From: Channallabes apus
Taxonomy: Eukaryota; Chordata; Actinopteri; Siluriformes; Clariidae
NCBI GenBank assembly: GCA_030522415.1
Contig: CM060125.1
Location: forward strand, 27,607,167-27,671,166
Direction: 5' to 3'
Length of the DNA stretch: 64,000 nt
The notes beneath the pieces were generated by a model. That model did not search any database, had not been told where the DNA came from, and saw only the letters and a list, made by a program, of their open reading frames with translations. A program made the translations under genes and the position numbers. Below, piece by piece: positions 51,179 to 61,225 of this stretch. Numbering within the stretch: position 1 is the first letter of the stretch; every line of letters starts with the position of its first letter.

Positions 51179-52685
51179 AACCGGATTCCAAAAAAGTTGG
51201 AACACTAAACAAATTGTCAATAAAACCTGAATGCAATGATGTGGAGATGGCAAATGTCAATATTTTATTCAGAATAGAACATAAATCACGGAACAAAAGT
51301 TTAAACTGAGAAAATGTATCATTTTAAGGGAAAAACATGGTGACTCAAAATGTCATGGTGTCAACAAATCCCAAAAAAGTTGAGACAAGGCCATTTTCAC
51401 CACTGTGTGGCATCTCCCCTTCTTCTTACAACACTCAACAGACGTCTGGGGACCGAGGAGACCAGTTTCTCAAGTTTAGAAATAGGAATGCTCTCCCATT
51501 CTTGTCTAATACAGGCCTCTAACTGTTCAATCGTCTTGGGCCTTCTTTGTCGCACCTTCCTCTTTATGATGCGCCAAATGTTCTCTCTAGGGGAAAGATC
51601 TGGACTGCAGACTGGCCATTTCAGTACCCGGATCCTTCTCCTATGCAGCCATGATGTTGTGATTGATGCAGAATGTGGTCTGGCATTATCTTGTTGAAAA
51701 ATGCAGGGTCTTCCCTGAAAGAGATGACGTCTGGATGGGAGCATATGTTCTTCTAGAACACTCATGCAACCCCATACCATCAGAGATGCAGGCTTGTGAA
51801 CTGAGCATTGATAACAACTTGGGTTGTCCTTGTCCTCTTTGGTCCGGATGACATGGCGTCCCACATTTCCAACAAGAACTTCGAATCGTGACTCGTCTGA
51901 CCACAGAACAGTCTTCCATTTTGCCACACTCCATTTTAAATGATCACTGGCCCAATGAAAACGCCTGTGCTTGTGGATCTTGCTTAGAAATGGCTTCTTC
52001 TTTGCACTGTTGAGTTTCAGCTGGCAACGGCGGATGGCACAGTGGATTGTGTTCACTGACAATGGTTTCTGGAAGTATTCCTAAGCCCATTCAGTGATTT
52101 CCTGTACAGTAGCATTCCTGTTTGTGGAGCAGTGTCGTTTAAGGGCCCGGAGATCACGGGCATCCAGTATGGTTTTACGCCCTTGACCCTTACGCACAGA
52201 GATTGTTCCAGATTCTCAGAATCTTCGGATGATATTATGCACAGTTAATGATGATAACTGCAAAGTCTTACTGATATTGCTCTACTATCTTTCTGCGCAA
52301 CATTGTGGGAATTGGTGATCCTCTACCCATCTTGGCTTCTGAGAGACACTGCCACTCTGAGAAGCTCTTTTTATAAACAATCATGTTGCCTGCCAATTAA
52401 CCTAACTACTGTTAATTGATCTTCCAGCTCTTCGTTATGCTCAAATTTACTTTTTCCAGCCTCTTATTGCTACTTGTCCCAACTTTTTTGGGATTTGTTG
52501 ACACCGTGAAATTTAGAATCAACACATTTTTCCTTTAAAATGATACATTTTCTCGGATTAAACTTTTGATGTCATCTATGTTCTATTCTGAATAAAATAT
52601 TGACATTTGCCATCTCCACATCATTGCATTCAGTTTTTATTCACAATTTGTTTAGTGTTCCAACTTTTTTGGAATCCGGTTTGTA
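51175..52685 (-). mobile_element. Tc1-like element, both ends present
   Basis: Left end TACAAACCGGATTCCAAAAA and right end inverse TACAAACCGGATTCCAAAAA, with matching subterminal repeat for about 130 bp (CCTGAATGCAATGATGTGG, GCAAATGTCAATATTTTATT). The left end adjoins a TA microsatellite, consistent with TA target preference. Transposase on the minus strand at 51397-52330. Good TIR match but broken ORF. Confidence 0.95.
51397..52330 (-). pseudogene. Tc1-like transposase, near full length
   Basis: The ORF 52062-51397 (221 codons) has LKWSVAKWKTVLWSDESRFE (first Asp), PCIFQQDNARPHSASITTSW (second Asp) and CSPDLSPRENIWRIIKRKVR (Glu), so all catalytic residues remain. The N-terminal part, from MGRGSPIPTMLRRKIVEQYQ at 52330, holds the HTH but has stops and a frameshift near 52260 and 52080 (reads KGQGRKTILDARDL in another frame). 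Likely about 340 residues originally. Not functional as is. Confidence 0.92.
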
Positions 52686-53874
52686 TAATTGGCATTTTAA
52701 TTCAAATCCAATATTTGGTTAGTGATTGGTGCATGGCCATCAACTTGCACGTTCTGTAATATTCCATTGTCATTCATACTGCCATTGTTTTAAAGCCCTT
52801 TACTAAAGCATTCTCTGGTTAGTAAGTAAGTAAGCAATAAAAGAGAAATGAATAAATAGCTTTAAATGGTCCTTCGGTGTAGTAAAAGTACCCTAGCATG
52901 AGTTTATATATAATGAAAATATTATGTATAAAGAAAACCTAATTTATATACTTGTGTTTAATTAAATTCTTAACATTTTAATGGTTAGTGTTTGTTGCAG
53001 ACATTTACACTATTTTTGGGGAAGAGCTTGGCTTGTACAGGCTACTTTACACTAATCAGCAGTCGACGCCCCGCCGTAACCAGCAGATCAAAGAAGCAGT
53101 TATCGGCTATGACACGTAGACTTCTAAGTTTGGAGGCCAGGGTTGGTTGGTTGGAAGCATGTTTAAAGGAGAAGATAACGTCACAAACACACACACAAAG
53201 TCTCCGTGCACACACACACACACAATCTCTAAGTGCAGATAGACCCTGCAGAGAACAACTGAACAAACAGGTCTTCACTTCATAATACTGAACGGTGTTT
53301 CGTTTCACTGTGTACTGAACTGTATATGGTTGGAATGACAATAAAAGAATTATATTTTGAATAAAACTGTTCATCTCTGCACAAATTCAATATCTCTAAA
53401 GTGATATTTTAATAGCTTTTTATAGCTAATTTTGCTATAATATAAGTCCTGAAAAGTTTAAGGCCTGTTCCTTTTCTTTAAATTAAGCAAACCAATGAAG
53501 AAAAATCACTTATCACCTGTTAAAACTAGACTTTATTCGCTGACATCACAATGTACACCGCATCAAACATCCTGTACCAAATGGTACCAATTTGAATATA
53601 CTCTTACATTTCTATTTCAAAATTTGATGACTTATGTACTGGGCCGAACTCAAGTTGTTTATTAATAAGTAATTTATAATTAGTGATCGGGTATTTTAAC
53701 TACATGCTGTGGCAGCTGGTGTGAAAGGTGTGAAAAAAGATGCACTACTTTTCCGTGGTAAATACTAAAGTACTAGCTAGCTGACAAGTTTCAGTGAAAG
53801 CCGATGACTAAATTAATGCGATGTAATTAATGAACTCAAAATTTTCCCACTTTCTCCTCCACTGCAGCGTAGAC

Positions 53875-53880
<6 letters not shown>
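52686..53880. other. No gene named; ORF with coiled-coil-like stretch
   Basis: At 53042-53284 a frame reads KKQLSAMTRRLLSLEARVGW LEACLKEK and then CA-repeat-derived residues. A polyadenylation signal AATAAAAG follows at about 53341 after GTATATGGTTGGAATGAC. This could be the 3' part of a retroelement ORF1 or gag; not identified. Rest AT-rich. Confidence 0.3.
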
Positions 53881-53907
<27 letters not shown>

Positions 53908-53908
53908 A
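53881..53908. repeat. (GT)n microsatellite
   Basis: About 14 GT units. Confidence 0.97.
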
Positions 53909-55479
53909 TTTACACTCCATCAACACACTGCTTCACACCTCTTTCATCCCACTAAACTTAGTCTGGGGAATGGGCAGGAAAAAGGATGAAAGAGGTAGTT
54001 CCTGAATCTGGTGTATAAGTCATGTCTGGTCCATCTCTCATCTTTCTCTCTCCTTTGCTTTTGTTCTTTCTCTTTCTCTCTGTGGACTCAATAATGGCTG
54101 GCGAGGACTAAAGGTTTTTGCCCAATTACATAGCAGTTACATGACAATCGAGAGGAATGAGACGCTTAGTGGAGGCTTATGTAAGAACTCACCAGGGGCA
54201 AGATTCTGCTGGTTCAATCTATACAATGATTGTGCATTTTTTCAGTTTTCATGAGAAATGATTCAATAGTACACAATGAAAGCACAACAGTGGCACCATT
54301 TATAAAAGATTAAATGCACAACAATATAAAAAAAAATCCCAAATAGGACAATTCATCAAAAAGTAGCTTTGCTTTTTATTCTGAAATTGCACTATTAATT
54401 TTCTTAGACACCAGCGAATGTCTGAAGACATCAAGTGGCGTCCATTTTTTTTGGCCAACTTACTTAAATGCATAGCTTTGAATGTCCAACTTAGAACCCA
54501 TAAATAAATCCTCACTAGGGTAAATAGAGCTGTCCACTGTTTGCTTTTTTATTGTATTTGGTGGGTCACATTATTTGTTGTTTAGAGACATTGAGAGTGA
54601 CAAAAAGACGACTATTTAATGTTTAGATTCAGTCACAAGCGTTAACTTTAAGTTTGCATATACAAAGATATTTATATGTAGTCTGTCCTCTTGCTCTTTC
54701 CTCCAGCACTAACATATTATACTCAAGTCATCTTCTATATGCCATCAAAAATCCACATAAAACATTGCCTTGGGACAAAATTTACACTCCTTAAAAGAAC
54801 AAATTCAATCTAGAAAACTAGCATCTCGCTTTCTTCTCTTTGTCTCTATGGGCAATCAGAAGGTGCCATACAGAACACCATGACAGAGGGGTTTTGTTTA
54901 TAGAAGAGGTTTTTCATAGACCCTTCAAAGAATTCCAGAGGAATATTTCTGCAATGTTCGGAAAGATTTTTCTGCAATGTTCGTCTTTTAAAGGTCTCTC
55001 TGCACTCATAGTGACTTCTATATTTACTGTTAAAGGAAATATTAATGAATGTCCCTTTTACTTAGAAATCAATCCTGTACTGTGTACCTAGAACTCAATC
55101 AATGTCTGATTCTTGCAGGGATTATTGTGGCTCTGTACATTGATATGAGTTTTATTAAAAGCAGTGTACATTATCATACTAATTACATAACTAAAATTGA
55201 TGGTCACTGTCTGATTGTGCATCTCTGAGATGATAATTTACAATCTGTTACAATCTTTTTTCATAAATCAAGATAGACCTACACTGCCTCAAGTGGATGG
55301 TGGTTTGGAAATTGCAGTAGATAAATAGGCGAGGCTTCCATGATACTTTCAACTAATTTGTGAATAAATATTTGACATGACATGGTAATGATAAAAGATG
55401 GCGGGGGAGGGGGGGGGGATTTATTCATGTGTTTTATTTATTTATTCATTAATTTATTTATTTATTTTACATGAAAACC
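53909..55479. other. No gene recognised
   Basis: AT-rich. Open frames at 54300-54515 (minus) and 54840-55091 (plus) have no recognisable content. A run of G lies at about 55400-55420. Confidence 0.5.
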
Positions 55480-55800
55480 ATCATAAAATTGAATGCTAAT
55501 TATATATACAATTTACAAAAAAAATTCTTTAAAAGTTTTGCTTTCTACTTTTATGGAGAAATTAATGTTTAGAAAATATGGTGCCACCAGACTGCCTTAC
55601 AGATTTCACCAGAATGATAAAGATAAATAAGCATATGGATACATAAAAAAATATCTAATAATAATAATCAGATGAGCAGACATTTTGTATAGTTCCTTTT
55701 TCATTTGAACAAAGGGTAGGATTAGTCAATTCTAATATAAGACTTAATACTATAAACTACTAAAAAAAAGAATAAGAACAACAAGAAATACACATCAGAA
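55480..55800. repeat. Local segmental duplication, copy 1
   Basis: Shares in order with 62931-63190: ATACAATTTACAAAAAAAAT, TAATGTTTAGAAAATATGG (diverged), TGCCTTACAGATTTCACCAG, AATAATCAGATGAGCAGACA and AAGAACAACAAGAAATACAC. The left part also matches the flank at 62240-62260 (GAATGCTAATTATATATACA), where copy 2 holds a SINE insertion. Confidence 0.85.
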
Positions 55801-55804
55801 AAAC

Positions 55805-55852
55805 GCTCTGGATAAGAGCGTCTGCCAAATGCCTAAATGTTAATGTAAAATC
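55805..55852 (+). repeat. SINE tail fragment
   Basis: CGCTCTGGATAAGAGCGTCT GCCAAATGCC is the HpaI-type tail also seen at 42890. No head attached. Confidence 0.8.
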
Positions 55853-55867
55853 TACAAAGTCCATCTA

Positions 55868-56090
55868 AAAAGTTAAGTTAAGCCTTTATTTGTCACATAT
55901 ACATTACAGCACAGTGAAATTTCTTCTTCGCATATCCCAGCGCAACTGGGGTCAGAGCGCAAGGTCAGGCATGATACAGCGCCCCTGGAGCAGATAGGGT
56001 TAAGGACCTTGCTCAAGGGCTTAACAGTGGCAACCTGATTGAGCCGCAGACCTTCCGATCAGTAACTCAGTGCCTTAGCCCTCTGAGCCA
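55868..56090 (-). repeat. tRNA-derived SINE, minus strand
   Basis: On the minus strand: TGGCTCAGAGGGCTAAGGCA (A box region), GAAGGTCTGCGGCTCAATC (B box region), GCCCTTGAGCAAGGTCCTTA, then GAAATTTCACTGTGCTGTAA and AATAAAGGCTTAA at the 3' end. Different tail from the SINE at 42731. Confidence 0.8.
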
Positions 56091-56092
56091 AA

Positions 56093-56498
56093 ATGCAGAA
56101 TCCTGAAATTCTCTCCAAGTCATCTCATTCTCCTAAATGTACTTCTCTGCCATTCCAGGGAAACCTCTGTGAACGTGAGGGCTGTTTGGACCTTGCTTTA
56201 GTTACAGTTTACAAAAAACGACACTTGTATATTCAGTTTCACTCCTTTTCCTATTCTGTTGCCCTCTCTCCTCCGCCTTCATCTTTGTGGCATCCAGTTC
56301 CCGCTGAAAAAACTCTGTCTCTGAAAAATCTTCAAGCAGCATTCTTGGATTTGTCAATCCTTCACCACCATAAACTTTGAAGACCTTTATGGAGCAGTAG
56401 AAATATCTGATAGGTCCTTGCTGGTAAAAAAAAAAAAAAAAAAAAAGTGGATGGACGAACCATCATTCAGATACTTAGACTTTGGCTGGCCACAGGAA
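56093..56498. other. Diverged duplicate of 63235-63300; poly-A tract
   Basis: CCTGAAATTCTCTCCAAGTC lies in the position where copy 2 has CCTGAAACTCTCTCTCTC. The open frame 56093-56380 is unrecognised. A run of about 20 A is at 56428. Confidence 0.4.
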
Positions 56499-56529
56499 TA
56501 TGTGAGTTGTTTTTGAAACAACTCACATA
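56499..56529. other. Perfect 14-bp hairpin
   Basis: TATGTGAGTTGTTT, loop TTG, then the exact inverse. No U tract or coding context suggests a function. Confidence 0.7.
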
Positions 56530-56727
56530 CTCATCTAGGTAAAAACCAAGGTAACAATGAAACTAGACGGCTAGATTTTTAGGGTGAGGTTATTACTGTT
56601 ATCTGCTATCTAAAAGTCCAGTAAGTGACATGTCAAACATTGTGACAAGAAGACTATAATATGTAAGATACATAGAATCAAGATAAATATAATTTAATTA
56701 CTGCTGGTGATGCTTCAGTTTTGTCAG

Positions 56728-57168
56728 CTACTTGTTTGTCAGATGTTCACTTGTATTAGGATTGGGCTCAGGTACGGATGCATCCGGTTCAAAAGCAACA
56801 TCACCAGATGGGCATGCTGGAAACCGAAACACTTTGGTTGGAGTCATGGAGAATGCGTGAGGACTCCCTGACAGGGCCATGGGTGGGCTGGATAGAGGAG
56901 GAGGTGCATGGAGGGCATGGGTAATCCTATGCTTATTCCAATCAAGAGGAACTGGACGGCAACCAGGCTCAACATAGTTCAGGCCAAACTTCTCTCCAGT
57001 GTCTGTGGTTGAAAGATTAAGAGCAGGATACTTCTCATCTCCGAGGACCCGTTTAGAAAATGCAATGAGGTGTTCAATTAAAACTGAATCAAAAACAGCT
57101 TGAAGGCAAAAATCTGGCTGCTTCAGGTCCACCAGACATTGATAATTCCATCGTGCCACCCCTGTCAT
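56728..57168 (-). pseudogene. DUF6729-like transposase-type protein, C-terminal part
   Basis: Reads GVARWNYQCLVDLKQPDFCL, SVLIEHLIAFSKRVLGDEKY, PALNLSTTDTGEKFGLNYVE and PGCRPVPLDWNKHRI, then a Pro-rich tail ending EHLTNK. I recognise this as the C-terminal region of a multi-exon protein family common in fish genomes, which I connect to DUF6729 and KDZ-like captured transposases. That link is from memory and needs a search. Upstream parts lie at higher coordinates. Confidence 0.5.
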
Positions 57169-57398
57169 CCCCTGAGCATGAAACAGCTCTATGGAAAGAC
57201 GTGTTCCAGTGACCCACTAAGCTTGATGGAAGTGGTACCCCTCCTCTTGAGAAGTGCCTCTAATGGCGATCCAGACAGGAACTTTAGCTCCTTCACCTTG
57301 CATATGATTTAGCTACACCATCCCACCATGCCTGTACAAGATGGCACCTTCTACATCAGGATCACTGAGGCAACCTCGCAGCAGAATCCGCCATGCCT

Positions 57399-57926
57399 TC
57401 AGCATATGGGCTTGAAGAGAGGAAAACCGTTTGGATCTTGAGCAAGGAAGAAGTGCCAGAAAACTCCCTCAACTCTCTGGATGAGCTCCTCGGGCTGTGA
57501 AATCTTCATTCTGCAGTGTACACGAATGTGCTGTTTCGTGGGGTTGGCAGGGTGAATTGCACAAAATATATAGGCATCTTTAAGCCTCTGTAGGTCTTCC
57601 TGATCAACCACGGAAAAGGCAGCAGACAGGAACTGGGCAAAGGAACTGTACAGAGGATGATGCTCAGAGACCTACTCACAGAGGAACCGCCTCATACAAT
57701 GAAATAAGTCCAGTTTGTTGGTTATATCTGTGTTGTAGTGGGACCAGGATGCACATGAGTTTAGCAGGCTACCAGAAGTGGCCTCAGCAACAATGGCATC
57801 AGATGTTTGCCAAGCGTCCCAGTTCAGATGCTCTCCTGGAAGAGATTCTGCCACCTTAAACGCTGCACAACAATCTCTGAAAGAGAAAAATGCACCCTTA
57901 AATGTTAAATCTCTCACTACGTTCAT
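57399..57926 (-). pseudogene. DUF6729-like protein, central part
   Basis: The 57926-57672 frame: SFRDCCAAFKVAESLPGEHL, NWDAWQTSDAIVAEATSGSL and NTDITNKLDLFHCMRRFLCE. Then, after a stop/frameshift near 57672, 57611-57399: EDLQRLKDAYIFCAIHPANP, TKQHIRVHCRMKISQPEELI and QRVEGVFWHFFLAQDPNGFP. The RDCC stretch may hold a catalytic Asp if the protein is an RNase H-like transposase. Coding is cut by a Tc1 derivative just upstream (57967). Confidence 0.55.
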
Positions 57927-57966
57927 TGGAGTGTATTCAGTAATGATACTTAATGATGTAAATGTA

Positions 57967-58943
57967 CAGTGGTGTGAAAAACTATTTGCCCCCTTCCTGA
58001 TTTCTTATTCTTTTGCATGTTTGTCATACTTAAATGTTTCTGCTCATCAAAAACCGTTAACTATTAGTCAAAGATAACATAATTGAGCACAAAATGCAGT
58101 TTTTAAATGAAGGTTTACGTTATTAAGGAAGAAAAAAAACTCCAAATCTACATGGCCCTGTGTGAAAAAGTGATTGCCCCCCCTTGTTAAAAAATAACTT
58201 AACTGTGGTTTATCACACCTGAGTTAAATTTCCGTAGTCACCCCCAGGCCTGATTACTGCCACACCTGTTTCAATCAAGAAATCACTTAAATAGGAGCTA
58301 CCTGACACAGAGAAGTAGACCAAAAGCACCTCAAAAGCTAGACATCATGCCAAGATCCAAAGAAATTCAGGAACAAATGAGAACAAAAGTAATTGAGATC
58401 TATCAGTCTGGTAAAGGTTATAAAGCCATTTCTAAAGCTTTGGGACTCCAGCGAACCACAGTGAGAGCCATTATCCACAAATGGCAAAAACATGGAACAG
58501 TGGTGAACCTTCCCAGGAGTGGCCGGCCGACCAAAATTACCCCAAGAGCGCAGAGACAACTCATCCGAGAGGCCACAAAAGACCCCAGGACAACATCTAA
58601 AGAACTGCAGGCCTCACTTGCCTCAATTAAAGTCAGTGTTCACGACTCCACCATAAGAAAGAGACTGGGCAAAAACGGCCTGCATGGCAGATTTCCAAGG
58701 CGCAAACCACTTTTAAGCAAAAAGAACATTAAGGCTCGTCTCAATTTTGCTAAAAAACATCTCAATGATGATTGATAAATAATTCTAAATAATAAAACCC
58801 CTCATTTAAAAACTGCATTTTGTGTTTACTTGTGTTATCTTTGACTAATAGTTAAATGTGTTTGATGATCAGAAACATTTTGTGTGACAAACATGCAAAA
58901 GAATAAGAAATCAGGAGGGGGGCAAATAGTTTTTCACACCACT
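57967..58943 (+). mobile_element. Internally deleted Tc1 element, DNA-binding domain only
   Basis: Left end CAGTGGTGTGAAAAACTATT TGCCCCC and its inverse at the right (GGGGGGCAAATAGTTTTTCA CACCACT), both next to TA. The TIR extends over 100 bp (GTTATCTTTGACTAATAGTT present in both arms). Interior has one ORF at 58347-58775 and then goes straight to the 3' TIR; the catalytic domain is deleted. Confidence 0.93.
58347..58775 (+). CDS. Tc1 DNA-binding domain protein (142 aa, no catalytic domain)
   Basis: An intact ORF from MPRSKEIQEQMRTKVIEIYQ. Two helix-turn-helix domains of the paired type follow: SGKGYKAISKALGLQRTTVR (residues 20-40) and ATKDPRTTSKELQASL (about 76-91), joined by a GRPTKITPRAQRQL linker (GRP, AT-hook-like). 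Then STIRKRLGKNGLHGRFPRRK PLLSKKNIKARLNFAKKH. The protein ends at HLNDD, where the first-Asp block should begin. Full Tc1 transposases are about 340 residues. Such a product could bind TIRs without cutting. Expression unknown. Confidence 0.9.
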   Translation: MPRSKEIQEQMRTKVIEIYQSGKGYKAISKALGLQRTTVRAIIHKWQKHGTVVNLPRSGRPTKITPRAQRQLIREATKDPRTTSKELQASLASIKVSVHDSTIRKRLGKNGLHGRFPRRKPLLSKKNIKARLNFAKKHLNDD

Positions 58944-59159
58944 ATATATGTAATGATGCAAACGCAAATGTATTCCTTTCCTAAAATTATAAATCTAAAA
59001 TGTTAAAAGAAATATTAGACGTAAATATTGGTATAAAACTGATAATTTCTTACCTGTCAACTCACTGGTATCAGGCCTTCTCTATGCCTGCAGTACTATA
59101 ACGGGTTGCAAGTCCCTCATACATGGGCCTCAGCAACTTCTCTCAGATTGATTGACTTC

Positions 59160-59726
59160 GTCTTAGATTACACCATTACCCATGAAATGATCATCTAGTT
59201 TTCATTCATGACAGCATATGATGACATGGTTCCAGATGAAAGGGTGACGTCTCTTGCTACCTTACGGGTATGGTCTGAACGGAAAGCCTGTCCAAAGGTG
59301 CCCTGGAGCAGTCTTTTGATGGCGCCCTCCTGGTGCTCATACTCATGCAGTAGACAGTCAGTCAGGTAGTGTGCAGATACAGAGATGCCGTTCCATCCAT
59401 CTGAATCACTGCCCGAAAGGAGATGTGTTAGTTAACTGTCTAATGAATTGTGTAATTGTCTTTTGCCCGTACTTTTCTGCCTCCCCATCCATGACATTTT
59501 GGCAGCTGAGAAGATAGGCCCGGTTGTCGCGTTCATATTTCAGGTGCATCATCTCCATAATTTGGTTTACCATGTCTGTTGGTGATTTACCTGTAATCCA
59601 TGGCTGACTTACATATGGCCTTCTTGTAGGTCAGTTTTGCAGGCAACACATTTGTGAATCGCTGGGAAAAATTTTCCAGCCACACTGGGTTGTCAGCATA
59701 CCACCTTTTCTTGCAAACTTTGCAGC
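59160..59726 (-). pseudogene. DUF6729-like protein, N-terminal and core part
   Basis: Minus-strand frames give SCKVCKKRWYADNPVWLENF (zinc-binding Cys), SQRFTNVLPAKLTYKKAICK, MVNQIMEMMHLKYERDNRAY, SDGWNGISVSAHYLTDCLLH, EYEHQEGAIKRLLQGTFGQA and FRSDHTRKVARDVTLSSGTM, then MNENWMII. The DHTRK block looks like the first catalytic Asp of an RNase H-like transposase fold. Frames shift at least three times. The solo LTR at 59727 cuts it from the preceding part. Confidence 0.5.
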
Positions 59727-60022
59727 TGTCATGCACACACAATCTGCGGCCGGCACTAGGACCCGGAAGTAAGACGGTCGCCTACCAGGAAGTGTAAGAG
59801 GAGTAAACAAACGGTGGCTTACCGCTCAGTCATTGAGTTCGGCCCCAAAAATTTGTGTTTTTCCCTTGCTCCCCTTTCGTGAGAGTCCTTAAACTAAATC
59901 GCGTGGTTATCCTGCCTACTCGCCGTTACTCCGCGTTTGGATTTACCATCCACGCTACATTGGGCTAACCGCTAAAGCTACAGTACGTCTTCTGGTCACC
60001 CCAGGTTAGTTCATCTCTGACA
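59727..60022 (-). repeat. Solo LTR, family B, perfect 5-bp TSD
   Basis: Plus-strand ends TGTCATGCACACAC and CATCTCTGACA; flanked by GCAGC on both sides (59722-59726, 60023-60027). Inverse of the LTR at 8194-8544, with matching GGCACTAGGACCCGGAAGTA and CGCGTTTGGATTTACCATCC blocks. It interrupts the DUF6729-like coding region and so post-dates it. Confidence 0.92.
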
Positions 60023-60027
60023 GCAGC

Positions 60028-60440
60028 AAAGCCTGGATGACAACAGGTAGTGCTGTCCAGTGATTCAACAATAACACAAGGTCTCCCAACACCTGCAGAG
60101 GCAACCTGAGGTTGAACACAACCTTCAATGCTTCAATGCTCTGCCTCCCCATTAGATTATCATTTTCTGGCTTCCATATAAAAAAGGGGTGAAGCTGAAA
60201 GTACTTGGGGGAGGGAAGCTCATGGATCCCGTCTATTAATTCCGGCTGGGGGAATGAAGCGCCACAATGACTCCATCTTCATTGGTTTGCACACAGGAAT
60301 CGAACCTGGCCAGAGACCGAAAGATTCCATTTCTATCGTCATCCAGATCCTCTGCTGCTGTGAACAGTTCCACTGACTTACATCGTGGTCATATCCTGGA
60401 AGTTGTGGAGGGGGACAGCTGGGGACAGTTGGTGGCTGGA
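60028..60440 (-). pseudogene. DUF6729-like protein, upstream coding part
   Basis: Minus-strand frames: ELFTAAEDLDDDRNGIFRSL, FDSCVQTNEDGVIVALHSP, then in another frame LIDGIHELPSPKYFQLHPFF, IWKPENDNLMGRQSIEALKV and LRLPLQVLGDLVLLLNHW. YFQLHPFFIWKPE is typical of the start of the conserved domain. The shift lies near 60245. Confidence 0.45.
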
Positions 60441-60478
60441 CTAGTAGAAAAAAAGAATAAAGAAATAGTTAAGTGTTA

Positions 60479-60482
<4 letters not shown>

Positions 60483-60537
<55 letters not shown>
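60483..60537. repeat. (GT)n microsatellite
   Basis: About 27 GT units. Confidence 0.98.
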
Positions 60538-60577
60538 GACTATATATCTTTAGCATGTGCACCACCATGTAACTTAC

Positions 60578-60658
60578 TTTGAGCTCTTGCTGCAGTAGGT
60601 GGATGCAGTGGAAGTCGACTGGTCACTGCAGACCTCTCAGGAGAATTTAAACGAGTCT
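60578..60658 (-). CDS. Candidate upstream exon of DUF6729-like locus
   Basis: Acceptor CTGATTTTCAG and donor CTCAAA|GTAAGT flank an 81-bp open exon (TRLNSPERSAVTSRLPLHPP TAARAQ). Begins and ends with the same phase (symmetric, phase 1), as does the exon at 61163-61225. Pro/Ser-rich, likely the disordered N-terminus of the same gene. Confidence 0.45.
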
Positions 60659-60897
60659 CTGAAAATCAGAGAATGGTAAACATTTAATTATTGCACACAC
60701 AAAAAATAATAAGGACAGACTGCAATATGGCACACAGCATCTACAATTCAGTCCTTGAAAGTTAAAGGGTTATAGTGAAATCCTAAGACCGCTTACTGTT
60801 AATCAGATACCATCTTTAATGATAGTTAAAACTGTTGTTTCTCATTTACTATGTAGATATTTTTGAGAGCTGCAAATACAGTTAAACCTATACACAC

Positions 60898-60982
60898 CTG
60901 GTACTGTGATGGATGAGACTGTAGGCTAAGGACTTCTGGTTCGGGTATAAGAAACGTCAGCTTCCGAGGCAGGGGCACCGGT
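60898..60982 (-). CDS. Possible exon of DUF6729-like locus, weaker
   Basis: An open frame PVPLPRKLTFLIPEPEVLSL QSHPSQYQ ends at CAG|GTGTGT, a usable donor. The acceptor (CATCTGTAAAAAG) is weak and the phases do not match the neighbours, so it may be a decayed exon. Confidence 0.3.
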
Positions 60983-61162
60983 CTTTTTACAGATGACAGA
61001 GCACGGGTTGCACAGAAGAAAGCATGACAAAGTACATAGCTATTTGATTACTTGAAACAGAATGATTTATATAAATAATCACATCGCTACATTACATAAG
61101 TAAATATGACATAAATGTTTAAGTGGATAAACTGGTATTCAAAAGAAATGTGACACAATTAC

Positions 61163-61225
61163 CATCTACTACTGAACCCTCCAGTGGAAGTGGAACGGAC
61201 GATGAGAAGAGAGTGTCAGATGGTA
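61163..61225 (-). CDS. Candidate upstream exon of DUF6729-like locus
   Basis: Acceptor CTTTTGTTGTTGCAG, then a 63-bp open exon (VPSDTLFSSSVPLPLEGSVV DG) and donor GATG|GTAATT. Phase-symmetric with exon 60578-60658, so the two can splice together without a frame break. No further upstream exon found. Confidence 0.4.

Noticed and set aside
56499..56529. Hairpin as rho-independent terminator or microRNA
   Set aside because: AT-rich short stem in eukaryotic DNA without U tract; stem too short for a microRNA precursor.
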